Source: Rhizoclosmatium globosum (taxonomy: Eukaryota; Chytridiomycota; Chytridiomycetes; Chytridiales; Chytriomycetaceae). From it: a stretch of DNA of 64,000 nt. The DNA is taken from NCBI GenBank assembly GCA_002104985.1, contig MCGO01000106.1, forward strand, positions 62,001-126,000, written 5' to 3'. A program made the translations under genes and the position numbers. Shown one piece after another: positions 1 to 10,471 of this stretch (position 1 is the first letter of the stretch; the number at the start of each line of letters is the position of its first letter). The notes under the pieces were generated by a model. It was not told the DNA's origin. It searched no databases and saw only the letters and a program-made list of their open reading frames with translations.

Positions 1-2290
1 GTCCAGTCTCACGAACGATCGCGTTGATTTCTTCAAATGGAGTGTTGCTAAACACTCCGACAAAGAGGGGTGTGTTTGAGGATGAGGTTGCAATGTGAGT
101 TTTGAGTGCAGTGTGGGAACGTGTGTACCATTCTTGGGTGCTGCAGAGGGGTGGACGGGCTGGGAGAGTGAATTTTTGGCGAGGAGTTGATTGAGTCAAG
201 GTATCAATGATTTCTTTTGCTTTGGCGGGGTGACTTGACGTGGGGAAGGGGCGAAAATAAGGCCAATGAAGTTGGCACCGGATTTGGCGGCGATTTGGGC
301 GTCAGAGACGTTTGTTATGCCGCAGACTTTGACGAGAGTCTTTTCTGGGGCGGATGGAGTAGATGAGGGCGTCGAAACAATGTCCATTGGTGTGGGGAGA
401 CCAATCAAGTCGCGGATAAAAGACGCTTGTCTTTTGATTTCATCAAGTGTTCACCGACGAGGACTCCGGCGGCTCCACTAGCAACATACTTCTCAACATC
501 ACTGCGACCGGTGATTCCACTCAAGGCAATCAAGATAGTGTCCTTTGGAACCATAGACGCCAAAGTCGAAGTTCTTGACATGTCAACAGTGAACGTATGC
601 TATCCAATGCATTAATAAATATGTGTCAAATGACATTTTGGAAAGTACTCACCAAATCACGGTTGTTCACACCAATAATTTTTGCTCCAACATCAACCGC
701 AATCCTCATCTCTTCAGCATTCGCAACCTCCACAAGCGGTTCCATGCCAAGTGCTCTCGAAACATCAATCAACCCCTTCAACACACCATCACCCAACAAA
801 ATAGCAACAATCAACAAAACAGTATCCGCGCCAGCCAATCTCGCCTCATAAATCTGATATTCGTCGACAACGAAATCCTTACGAAGAATGCAGGTCTGTT
901 CTCCAATCATCAACGGCTGCACGTGCAAGCTTCATATCCTGCAGAGTGCCTTAAACCAAGTTGGTTCAGTCAGCACAGAAATCGCAGACGCTCCACTCGT
1001 GGCATACAAAAGCGCCTGAGACGGCGCATGCGTGTCCATGTCAATGGGACCCTTTGACGGTGAGGCGCGCTTAATTTCCGCAAGGACAGCGACATTTGGA
1101 GCTGCCGCAAGGAGACGCTTCCCGAAATCAATCTGCTTTGGGGCGAGACCGAGCGACAACGCGGTTTGAAGTCTTTGAGGGAGTGGCCTGGGAGTTTAAC
1201 AGTTTCCTCGACGTCTCTGAGACGCTGTTCTGCGATTGTTTCGAGGATTGTCTTCTTGTGTGGGGCGGAGGTTGGAGCTGGGGAAGCGATGGAGGGGTGA
1301 TTGTGTTCAAGCTCAGTTCCGTTGAGTTGAGTTTGGAGATTTTGGAGAGGGGGATTCCGGAGCCGACAGCGCCGAGGCGTTTACGTTGGCTTTTGGGAGT
1401 TGCAACGTAGATTGGCCTTTGATATTTTTAAGGTTTTTAGAGGTGAGCTTGTGTAATTTGGAATAATAGGGATGGCTTACTTCTCAACCATGGTTTCCCA
1501 GAGACCTCCTTCCCAGCTCAAAAAGTTGGCGATCAAGCGGTTTCCTTCCTCACTCGCGATCGATTCGGGGTGATATTGACACCCTCCATAACAAATGTCT
1601 TGTGACGAACACCCATCACAACGCCAGATGGAGTGTACTCGTGATTTCAAGACAATCTGGCAAAGTGTTCTTGTCACCTGTTTCCGAGTCGAGGGTTAAG
1701 ATCAAGGTCCAAGAATGACGTCATATATCAAATAGCTCACCAGCAAGAGAGTGGTAACGAGTGACTTCAATGCCCTGACTAACGCCTTTGTACAATCCCT
1801 TTCCATCGTGCTTGACTGGAGAAGTCTTTCCGTGGACAATCTCGCCTGCAAACTTGACTGTTCCGCCATAGCATTCAAACATTGCCTGCTCTCCCAAACA
1901 GACTCCGAGGATAGGAACCTTTCCGCCAAACTCCTTAATGACTGCCATAGAGATTCCAGCATCTCTTGGGTGTCCAGGACCTGATACAAACGGGTAAGTG
2001 ATCGATTAGGGTAGATAAACTGGAACGGACCCGGAGAAATGACATGTTCTTTGGATTCAGGCCTTGAGCTGTTCCAGAGTGATTTCATCGTTACGGAAGA
2101 CTTCGACGTCGGCACCGAGTTGAGATAGGACGCCGTACACGTTCCAGGTGAAGGAGTCGTAGTTGTCGATCTGGCGATCCGTTGAAGCGGAAGAAAGATG
2201 CCAAACAATGTGAGTACAGACATTAAGCTACACGGATCGCGTTACCATGATGGTCTTGCCACTGTGGGCAGCTGTCGAGGCAACAGTCAT
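1..2290 (-). CDS. TRP1: Multifunctional tryptophan biosynthesis protein (TrpG-IGPS-PRAI), 3' end outside window
   Basis: Fungal fusion protein of cytosolic tryptophan synthesis. The glutamine amidotransferase feeds anthranilate synthase, then come indole-3-glycerol-phosphate synthase and phosphoribosylanthranilate isomerase. The ATG at 2290 opens [15 protein letters not shown], an intron follows, then [10 protein letters not shown], the usual amidotransferase start. GVCLGEQ (near 1895) carries the nucleophilic Cys and RYHSLAG the catalytic-region His. IGPS shows [10 protein letters not shown] (near 1070), [12 protein letters not shown] (near 865) and GVNNRDL (near 650). The isomerase starts at VKVCGIT (near 325) and runs off the left edge. 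Reading frame is lost near 1165, 960 and 875; in each case one extra base would restore a conserved block, so these look like sequence errors rather than a dead gene. Family assignment is secure; exact exon borders are not. Confidence 0.93.
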
Positions 2291-2362
2291 TGTTGGTGAT
2301 GTTTTTTGTGTGAATCACTGGCGAAAGAAACCAAGGCTGCAGCCAACTCTAGCGGTCATTTA

Positions 2363-3194
2363 TTAAATCGAATTGCTTGTATTCATGTCTCCCAGTTTGT
2401 ATGTTGCGTGCATCAATAGATTGCCGCATGAGTCCTCGACCCACACCTTCTTCAACTCAGAATTCCCCTTCACAACCACTCTCGAACCAACTAAAATAGG
2501 CCGCACGAGGTTATAAGAATATGTTTGAATGAATTGAAAGGGTTCCAGTTGACTTTCAAGGTGCGTGGATGCAATAGTCGCAAGGAGAGTGCCAGGAACA
2601 ATGCATCCCTTGTAGCCCTCCCATAGAGCATAATCCTTGTCATAGTGTACCATGTGAGCATTATATGTCAAAGCAGAGTATTGAAATACGTGAACTGGCG
2701 AGAGGGGATGCTGGTGCTCCCACATTGACGTAAGTTCACCCTCCTCCCTTCCTCCTCGGCCGATTCCACATCCGGATACGCCAAACATCGCTCGTCTGTG
2801 AGAAACGGCGTGTCTTTGTCCTTCGCAAAGTAGTTTCGCTGAACCCACACGAATGGCGTCGCACCAACAACCTTCTCCTTCAAAATGGACGAAACCTGGC
2901 GCATCTCTGATTGCAGCACCAGACTTTGCGGCGCCGCTGTTTGCCAGGCAACGGATCCTTTTACGAGAAGGCGGCGGCGGCGAGGCGGAAGCTCGGACGC
3001 GAACGACGACGGAAGGTGGTCCGCAAAGTAGCCATCGCGAGACAAACACGCGGTCGGTTGCACAGCGCCAGATTAAAGAGCGTTGGAAGCGGTGTTTTGG
3101 ATGCGTGTTGCACTTGGGTGATCTCAGAGAGAAGGGATCGCAACAGGTGGATCTGCGTCTGATCAACGACAGCTTGATGTGCGGATGGAAGCAT
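2363..3194 (-). CDS. Hotdog/MaoC-type hydroxyacyl-thioester dehydratase (Htd2-like)
   Basis: The C-terminal half reads YSALTYNAHMVHYDKDYA followed by EGYKGCIVPGTLL, the hydratase signature of the Htd2/RMD2 hotdog family (mitochondrial fatty acid synthesis, dehydration of 3-hydroxyacyl-ACP). Upstream, in a second frame, SSILKEKVVGATPFVWVQRN matches the preceding strand of these proteins, and in a third frame PLPTLFNLA resembles their PLPPLW segment. Joining the three frames needs shifts near 3050 and 2740. I see no good intron at either place, so one-base sequence errors like those elsewhere in the window are likely. The ATG at 3194 is the first in frame with the N-terminal block, but a short upstream exon cannot be excluded. 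Identity of the family is good; integrity is uncertain. Confidence 0.7.
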
Positions 3195-3656
3195 CTTTTT
3201 TGGACAGACAAGGTGAGTTACTCCCTCCTTCCATCCTCATGGCCGTAACCTAATTAGTGCGCACTCAGGAGTCAGAATGAAGTCAACCAAAGACTTCTTG
3301 GTTCTTGATCCTGCATAAGCCACCGAAGGATCCACCGGAAGAAACGGAATCCTTGGTCAGGTGACATTCAAAGGATCTGCCAAGAAACGATACAAGCCTC
3401 AAACACAACATCACATCCGTCGCTGCTGTTTTGCGGCGAAGAAGAGAACATGGACTACCAGCAGCATAACTTCACCAAACAGATCCTATCTTGTAATGCA
3501 ATTGCTTCAACGGTGGGATGTTGATGCTCTCGTCCAGGTGGCGCTGAATTTAAAATTCAACGTTTGTTTTGTCACGTGCCAAGGTGGCGCAAATTTTCGC
3601 TCAACTTGAAATGATCCAAGAACTTTCCATTTTGATATCATTAAACATCCTCAAAA
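3195..3656. other. Intergenic region between divergent genes
   Basis: About 460 bases between the Htd2-like gene (minus) and the EXORDIUM-LRR gene (plus). I see no supported gene. It contains a perfect AT palindrome near 3550 (GAATTTAAAATTC) and two GGTGGCGC boxes at about 3538 and 3583. It presumably carries both promoters. Confidence 0.4.
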
Positions 3657-5458
3657 ATGATCTTCTCAACTGTGATTAAGGTCACCACCCTCTTCCTCGC
3701 TTCAACAAGTGTTTCTGCCGCCAGCAGAAACGCTAAAATCCACCCTGTTCGCGACTTTGATGGAAACCCAGACACCACCACCTTTGGTCTCAACCAAGGA
3801 GGCAATGCTGCCCCTGTGATCCTTCACCACAACGCTGACACCGCCCCTGTCATGGCCGCTCCAATTAACCTCTACTTGATCTGGTATGGAACCAACTGGA
3901 CTCCTGAAACCAAAGCAATCATCACCGACTTCCTTTCTGGTCTTGGTCAATCTGACTTTTGGCAAATTGCCGCCAAGTACTACCAGACCATCAAGGGACA
4001 GCCCAAGCGTTACGTCACCAAGGACCTCAAGATTGCGGGCCAAGTCGACGACGCTTACTCGTTCGGGAAGTACCCAAACAATGCTAATGATGCCAACTGG
4101 AACGACATTCCATTGATCATTAACCAGCACATCAAGGCGGGTAAGCTTCCATCTGACACCAACGGTTACTACGTTGTCCTTGGTGATGATACTGTCGTTG
4201 AGGGACCTGCCGACTCTGGTTCATGCGCTGCTTACTGTGGTATGTAAATTTTATCTCGAACTCAATCCGTGATGTACCAACAGTTTTCTTGGTGTATGTT
4301 AGGTTACCACACCAGTGTCAAGTCCGACCAAGTCTCAGCCGCTCAATACAACTACACTACTGGTATTATTCCAGACCAACCAGACTACGTCTACACTTGG
4401 GTTGGAAACTCTGATGCCTGTGGATTGAACGGCTACATCGGTTGTGGTGGGGAAACTGTTAGTCCCAACGGAAACCGTGGAGTCGATGCTATGCTCTCCC
4501 CTCTTGCACACGAGCTTGCTGAAGGTCCTCAAACCCAAACACATATAATGGACCAGGTGGAAGTGGTTGGAACAACGCTGACGGATACGAGAATGGTACC
4601 TTTTCCTTTTCTAAGTCCGCATCTTTCTGATCACCAAAAATTACAGGTGACAACTGTGCTTACATTTACGGATCCAACCGTAAGTTTGATTGGTTCGGTG
4701 GATTCCACTACAACCAGGAATGGAACGGCAGAAAGTACCAGATTCAGCAATTGTGGGACCCAGAGACCCAGCTTTGCGGACCATCTTACAAGAAAGCTGC
4801 TTCCGACTGCGCCGCTCTTGCTGAGGTGTTCCCAACCCTCAACTTTGGTGACGACTGTTGCAACTCTGGATACGCTGACTGTACTAACGGAGTTGTTACT
4901 GCAATTGACGTTCGTGGAAACAAGCTCTCTGGTGAACTCCTCCCACTCATTGACCAGATCGTGTACCAGTTCCCATGGTTGAACACCTTGAGGCTCGGAA
5001 GCAACAATTTCACTGCCAATCAGTTCCCAGACAGAATCTGTGAACTCTTGTTCCTCCAAACTCTGTCCCTCAATAGCTTGCCAATCACAAACGCTCAGCT
5101 CCCAGACTGTCTCTTCATCTTGTTCCAGCTCGAATCTTTCTCCATGACCAGCTCTGGTCTCGTTGGAGAGATCCCTGCATTCGACTTTGAAAACTTTGCT
5201 CCATTGAAGCGATTGATCCTTTCAAACAACAACTTGACTGGAAGCATTCCAACTTCGTTGGCTAAGAAAGATACTCTGACCTACTTGTTCTTGAACGGCA
5301 ACTCTAACTTGTCAGGTCCAGTTCCAAACGGATTCAACGGCTTTGGCGGTCTTTCCGCTTCTCCCCTTGCTAATGTCCCATACTGTGACTTGACTGGAAC
5401 TAAGCTTTGCATTCCAAAGGGATACACTGGTCCAACTTGTGGAGCACCAGCTTGTTAA
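3657..5458 (+). CDS. Secreted EXORDIUM/PHI-1 domain fused to plant-type leucine-rich repeats
   Basis: Three exons: 3657-4239, 4303-4595, 4647-5458; 562 residues if one missing base near 4518 is allowed for. Residues 1-22 are a signal peptide ending in SVSAAS. Residues about 60-300 match the phosphate-induced-1/EXORDIUM family: INLYLIWYGTNW, then NGNRGVDAMLSPLAHELAE, then the N-x-W and NGDNCAY blocks. From about residue 330 the protein turns into an extracellular LRR domain, opening with a DCC...GYADC cap, with repeats such as LSNNNLTGSIPTSLA and a closing Cys pair, ending in CGAPAC. EXORDIUM proteins of plants act in growth signalling from the apoplast; LRRs of this type bind ligands. The fusion is read in one frame from exon 3 onwards, so it is not an assembly join of two genes. 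Function here is unknown; export to the cell surface is likely. Confidence 0.85.
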
Positions 5459-5589
5459 AAACTAGAGGATATAGATTGATTCTAGATTTTATTGCAGTAA
5501 AAATAAATGCACGTGTGTTCTTCATTATGTATATAACAAAAGCGCGTGTAACTTTAGCAGCCATTTGCATTTGATGTGAGTTTGGGGTG

Positions 5590-6615
5590 TTACATCACAG
5601 CACACCAGCCCGCTTCTTGCCACTTTCGATTCTTGTTCAAATCTAGCTCAAACTGTATATTTTCGGGTATCCTTCGCAACCGTTTGGGTGCACGGCCTGT
5701 TAACCGATTCCCACCTAGCATTAGAATCCGAAGTGTTCCCACCAAAGCCTCCATTTCGACGGGAATTCTTCCCGAAATTCTGTTATTGGAGAGATCCAGC
5801 ATATACAGGGTGTTCAAGCGACATCACGAAGCGGGGATTGTTCCAGTGAATAAGTTTCCAGAACAATTCAAAATTGATAAAGATGTGAGTTTGTCAAATG
5901 CGGTTGGGAGAGTTCCAGAAAACTTATTATGGCTAACGTTCAGATAGTTTAAGCTGATTAACTGCGACAAATGATCTATTCCGCCTGTTAGAGAATTGTT
6001 TGACACTGAGAAGCTTGAATAGGAATGCAGCTGTGAAAATGATTATGGACCAAATTAAGCTGCTTCAAATGAGGCAGTGACTCAAGGGCAGTTGGCAGAT
6101 TTCCAGTCATCCCGCAGTTTGCGAACTCTAACGTCTCCAAGTTTAAAAGATTGGAGATGTCAGGCGACAGATCGCAATCCAAACGACAGTTTGATATCTG
6201 CAATGTTTTCAAACTTATGACATTCCACAATTCTTTCGGTAACGGCCCTCGCACAGCTCCATTCGTAATGGACATAGCCGTTAGATTTAAAATGAATCGA
6301 ATTGAAGCCGGTATCGGATACGAGACATCCAATTTGTCAGGTGCCCATACAAGTTCCTTAACAGCTGACAGACACATTTGGCATAGATGTACTGACACTC
6401 CATTGGAAGCTTCAACCAGATACTGTCATTATTGTAATCGCTTCTTGTTTGTGAGCGATTGTTATCTGGTTCGATGCATTGATGGGCGAAATCTACTGTT
6501 CGCAAAGCGGCATGGAATCGTTTGCAGTGTAGCGATAGACGTGGGGTAAGGGAATAAAACTGAAGATGTGCTGTATAAGTTCCGTTGGGATTTCGCTCTG
6601 AAACACGCCTGACAT
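5590..6615 (-). pseudogene. Frame-broken F-box/LRR gene, paralogue of the next gene upstream
   Basis: The start (ATG at 6615) reads an F-box-like LPTEL-type block, PTELIQHIFSFIPLPHV, then the frame shifts to HCKRFHAALRTVDFAHQ and again to SYPIPASIRFILNL, followed by LRR repeats such as LKTLQISNCRLDCDLSPDIS. Two more frame changes occur near 6020 and 5825 before the last repeats (LDLSNNRISGRIPVEMEAL) and the stop. All pieces line up in order with the intact gene at 6677-7816. Four or more breaks in about 1 kb suggest decay, though part could be the one-base deletions seen in housekeeping genes here. No alternative function is visible. Confidence 0.6.
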
Positions 6616-6676
6616 TGGTGGGGGGATTGTTTCAAACAGAAGGTGGAAGCGAGCCTGCTGAGTAATAGGATTTTAT

Positions 6677-7816
6677 TCAAATAATGTTACAAATACAAGA
6701 CAATTTGTAGTCAAGTTTTGAATTTCCAGAGACATCCAAATTCAAGAGTCGACGTTTTGAGTTCAGCTTTAGCGCTGATGGAATCCGTCCTCTCAAGTTA
6801 TTGTCGTTTAATTTCAGTATTTTCAGAGATGCGTCGGGTCTAAGCATACGGTTTATATCTTCTGGAATGCAACCATATAGGCTATTTCGAGATAGGTCCA
6901 AAATAACGAGGGATGTTGAATGGAACAAAGACGGAGGTAATCCTGATGATAATTGGTTTCCAGAAATATTAAGTACTGAGAGTTCAGGCAGGTTTCCAAT
7001 TTCCATTGGTATTGGGCCACAAAACTTGTTGTCACTCAAGTTGGCGTGCCTCAAACTCTTGATCTTGCACAAAACGGAAATAGATCCTATCAGATTATTT
7101 CTTGCCACAGAAAGGACAGCTAGACTTGTTAAGCGGCAGATTGAGCCAGGAATTTCGCCGCACAACTTGTTTGAGTCCAAATAAAGATTTTCCAATCTGG
7201 TCAGACAGCCAAATTCATTTGGAATGAAGCCTTCCAAAGAGTTATGAGCGAAATTCAGATAACGAAGGTTTTCGAGATAACGTATTGTTGTCGGAATAAA
7301 ACCGACGAGGCCAGAGTTTGAGATGTCCAGCCTGATCAATGCATTCAGATTCTGAATCTCATTCGAAATAGTACAGTTTAATCGGTTGAAAGAGAGGTCC
7401 AGTGTCAAAAGCTGGGCAAGTTCCCACAACTCATCTGGAATCGGACCGAATAAACAGGTTTGCGCCATTCGAAGCTCTTTCAATTGAATGAGAAGGCCTA
7501 TAGAAGGTGGCATGGGTTTTCCTGACATGATTGAACCGCCATTCCAATCGAGGGAATCAAGAGGAGCTAGAATATCAATCGCATACACTTTTTGACATTC
7601 ACGAGGCCAATAAAGCCAAAGCTTATCCTCTGCGGTCTCGCAAACACTGTTCATTCGACGGGGCAGTGTTGTGCGTTGGAGGCTGATTCGAGCAAAATCA
7701 GATGAATTGAGGCACGAGTGAATTCTCTTGCATAGACGAGTGTACCGAAAGACCTTGCTGAGAGGTATGTAGCTGAAGATTTCTTGGAGCAGCTCAGTGG
7801 GCAGCCCTTTGTCCAT
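6677..7816 (-). CDS. F-box plus leucine-rich-repeat protein
   Basis: Single exon, 379 residues, ATG at 7816. Residues 1-45 form an F-box (LPTELLQEIFSYIPLSKVFR, then CKRIHSCLNSSDF). A linker with the family motif LWLYWPRECQKVYA follows, then about nine plant-type LRRs of roughly 24 residues, for example LDLSFNRLNCTISNEIQNL and LNISGNQLSSGLPPSLFHS. An F-box joined to LRRs normally makes the substrate receptor of an SCF ubiquitin ligase, so an intracellular role is expected although the LRR type is the GxIP kind common in extracellular plant receptors. No signal peptide or membrane segment is seen. It has paralogues at 5590-6615, 10472-11635 and 40562-41805. Confidence 0.8.
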   Translation of the reverse strand: MDKGLPTELLQEIFSYIPLSKVFRYTRLCKRIHSCLNSSDFARISLQRTTLPRRMNSVCETAEDKLWLYWPRECQKVYAIDILAPLDSLDWNGGSIMSGKPMPPSIGLLIQLKELRMAQTCLFGPIPDELWELAQLLTLDLSFNRLNCTISNEIQNLNALIRLDISNSGLVGFIPTTIRYLENLRYLNFAHNSLEGFIPNEFGCLTRLENLYLDSNKLCGEIPGSICRLTSLAVLSVARNNLIGSISVLCKIKSLRHANLSDNKFCGPIPMEIGNLPELSVLNISGNQLSSGLPPSLFHSTSLVILDLSRNSLYGCIPEDINRMLRPDASLKILKLNDNNLRGRIPSALKLNSKRRLLNLDVSGNSKLDYKLSCICNII

Positions 7817-7964
7817 GACGGTGGGGCGGAGTTGATTCTCCCTTGGAAGACAAAATTTCAAGCCCCCGAAGGCTGTGAGAGCAAAAAACGTAATCGATAC
7901 TGCAAAACGGTATTTATTTGATCAATACTAGTGCTGAATACTGCCGCGTTTACTAATTGACGAT

Positions 7965-8215
7965 GTTTCTGTATTGATGGTAAAATCCCGTCACCAACTT
8001 CAGCGTGTTCTTCCTGCTCTTTGGCATCCCTTTCCAGAAGCCAACATTCATATTCTCTATTCGTGTATTTGTTGGGCAGAGGATTCGCCTTCTTTTGTGA
8101 ATCTTACACGTTTTGTAACCAAAAGCGCGGTTATTTAATTATTCCCATCAAAACAAACAGGATAGCACCAAGGAAGAGAGACTAAGTGGAATTATGGAAC
8201 TGGTAGGCATAAAAT
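7965..8215 (-). pseudogene. Relic of the tandem small membrane-protein family
   Basis: On the minus strand one frame still reads NKYTNREYECWLLERDAKEQ (near 8080-8010), clearly related to KEYTNGEYARWLLERTDKQ of the neighbouring gene, and upstream bases match its membrane exon at DNA level, including the ATGGG before the second half. Two in-frame stops lie between the membrane segment and the YTN motif, and no N-terminal proline-rich exon is recognisable. It is therefore a fourth, decayed copy of the array at 8377-10343. The flanking bases 7817-7964 and 8216-8376 show nothing else. Confidence 0.7.
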
Positions 8216-8376
8216 TGTCGTAATTGTCGACGCAACTGTTGTGATTGGATCAGACTTTGTATTTTACTATGTGTGAATGTTCAACATCTTACTTATTGTG
8301 ATGGAACGCACAAGCACTCTAAATCAAGTTATTTCATTTTAAAATCACAGAGACTTAATATTTTATTTCATTAATA

Positions 8377-8957
8377 TCAGTATTTGAGACTTCCTTGTTT
8401 ACTACTCGTCGGTAGTCCCACATTGTCAACGACACCGTCAAACTCTTCACCAACCTCACGTTGGTCTTCCAGCTGTTTATCAGTTCTTTCAAGAAGCCAA
8501 CGTGCGTATTCTCCATTCGTGTATTCCTTGGGGATCTGATTCTTCTTCGTTTTGAAAAGTCCTCTTCTTGATACTGAAACCACAGTAATACCCATCAAAA
8601 TGAGCAAAACGGCACCTAGAGAAACACCCAGAGGAACAACTGAGCTAGTAGATGCATAACTGAAGCAATCTTTTTGGCAATTACTGCTACAGTAATATTA
8701 GACGTTGTATACATAGTTCAGTGTAAACATTAAGGTTCTTACTCGAGGCCAGTTACGGACGCGGTTTGATTCGAAAGTTTAAGTTCATATCCAGGAGGCC
8801 ATGGTATATTACTTGGCCATCCAGGAGGCATTGGTGCAGCAGGCCCAAAGTGAATTGCTGTAGGGTTCAAGCCGTCTCCCGGAAGCGGAAATGGAGCCAC
8901 TGGAGTCTGAATATCTGCTGGAGCTGGCAGCCAAGAAGTGGAGGAGCTTTGTGCCAT
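8377..8957 (-). CDS. Small single-pass membrane protein, tandem family copy 1
   Basis: Two exons, 8957-8743 and 8659-8377, 165 residues. The intron has a good GTAAGA donor and CAG acceptor. Exon 1 gives a proline-rich N-terminus with the family block FPLPGDGLNPTAIHFGP and PPGWPSNIPWPPG. Exon 2 gives one membrane segment (about residues 78-100, VVPLGVSLGAVLLILMGITV), then a basic stretch and the cytosolic-type motif KEYTNGEYARWLLERTDKQL and an acidic tail. No cleavable signal peptide is seen, so a reverse signal anchor (N-terminus outside) is my guess. I do not recognise this family. Start chosen because the three copies align from MA. Confidence 0.72.
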
Positions 8958-9065
8958 TTCAAAGATCTTCTTATTCCACAAGCTGAGCCCAAGCTCACGG
9001 AATCAAGAGCTCTTCATTTGCATTCCATTTTCTGATCCATGGAACCAACGCGAATTTTTATTTGA

Positions 9066-9652
9066 TTAATGAGAGAATCTGAGACTACCTTGTTTGCTAC
9101 TGGATGATGTCCCTTCATTCAAGTTGGTAATCGCTCCACCAAACTCTTCTCGAATTTCACGCTGTTCTTCCAGCTGCTTCCCATGTTGATCAAGTAACCA
9201 GCGTGCATATTCTCCGTTCGTGTATGCTTTTGGGATACTATTCGTTCTTCTTGAGAAGCGTCCTTTGGTTGTAACCCAGAACACCGCAATACTCATTAAA
9301 ACAAATAAGAGGACGCCCAGAGAAATGCTCAATGGAACAATTGAATTGGACGACGCGATTTCGGACAATTCTGGCGGCCGCTGTTCAAGGGCAATAGGTT
9401 AGAAATCGTTTGACCAATGTAGTGGGCTTTTAACTCCTTGTCCTTAAAGCCCAATACTGTGGATGTTTGATTCCAGGGTTTATCCTCAGATCCAGGCGGC
9501 CATGGTATATTCCTTGGCCATCCAGGCGGCACTGGCGAGGTAGGACCAAAGTGAATCGGAGTTGGGTTTAAACCATCTCCTGGAAGAGGGAATGGCAGAG
9601 GGACTGCTGCTGAAGATGGGAGCAAAAATGTGGGAGAGCTCTCGGTTGCCAT
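9066..9652 (-). CDS. Small single-pass membrane protein, tandem family copy 2
   Basis: Two exons, most simply 9652-9458 and 9380-9066 (169 residues; the donor is weak and another splice is possible). The same order as copy 1 is seen: FPLPGDGLNPTPIHFGP, PPGWPRNIPWPPG, one membrane segment (IVPLSISLGVLLFVLMSIAV), then KAYTNGEYARWLLDQHGKQ and EEQREIREEFGG. The close match of both the outer and inner motifs between copies, against a freely changing membrane segment, suggests that both tails are under constraint. Function unknown. Confidence 0.7.
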
Positions 9653-9802
9653 TTTGAGCAAGATCTAATGACCAAGTGCAATTACATCACAAGTAAGGGC
9701 ATGGGACAGACAAGCACTCGGAATTATTACTCAATCTCTTTCCAATACATTTCATCAATAAATCAAAGCGAATAATACGAAAGGGTATTGCAATAGAATC
9801 GT

Positions 9803-10343
9803 TCAAGCAGACCAGTCCGCGCCATCGTCCTTGTGTCCGCGATTTCCTGAATTCAACACCGCCAGCATAAATTCGTCTGATGCATTACCGATTTCGCGTC
9901 TTTCCTTGACCTTTCCACTTTCGCTTCCCATCCAAGATCCCGCATATTCCTTCACTGATCTTTGCGTTCTCTTGGGACGGCGGCATTTTCCGGTGTAGGA
10001 GTAAACGAGCACAAACAAGGACACGAGGAGCAGTCCAAGCACGAGGCCGAGGATGAATGGAATTCTTAGAGGCGTCGCAGTGCCAGAGCTGTGAGTCACA
10101 TTGGATTGTTAGATGAAGGCGGTTCAAGGAATTGGAAGTGAGTGTGGACGATTACGGATCAGACGCGTCCGTTTCCACAGTCGCCGTTGTTGGTTCGAGT
10201 CCCGGCGGCCACGGAACTTTGTCGGGCCATCCCGGAGGCGGCGGCGCGGCGGTGCCAAAGTGTGGTGCGCCGGAGTTGGAGCCATCGCCTGGAAGTGGAA
10301 ACGGTGGTTGGCCGAGGTTGTTGGTGGCGGTGGTGCTTGCCAT
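9803..10343 (-). CDS. Small single-pass membrane protein, tandem family copy 3 (divergent)
   Basis: Two exons, 10343-10156 and 10088-9803, 157 residues, with GTAATC donor, CTAAC branch-like box and CACAG acceptor. The N-terminus keeps FPLPGDGSNSGAPHFGT and PPGWPDKVPWPPG. The membrane segment is IPFILGLVLGLLLVSLFVLV. The inner tail is more changed: VKEYAGSWMGSESGKV replaces the YTNGEYARWLLE motif, and EFMLAVLNSG follows. It is the outermost and most divergent member of the array. Function unknown. Confidence 0.68.
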
Positions 10344-10471
10344 TCGGAAATGGAAAATAAACTTTGCTTGCTTGTGCCGCTGTCAACATGACACAGGAGT
10401 GGAATCTCAAGAGGTGCGTTAGAGTCAAGAGAATACGTTGAATCAGAATCTATTTTTAATATGCCACAGAA

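Noticed and set aside
1..2290. TRP1 as a pseudogene because of its frame breaks
   Set aside because: Each break is mended by one base, and conserved motifs on both sides are intact; the same defect hits RVB2, RRF1 and ARH1.
2853..3269. Plus-strand open frame with a good-looking GTGAGT...CAG intron (3213-3269)
   Set aside because: It is antisense to the Htd2-like gene, whose minus-strand reading has family motifs; the plus-strand protein is Arg/Ser-rich nonsense.
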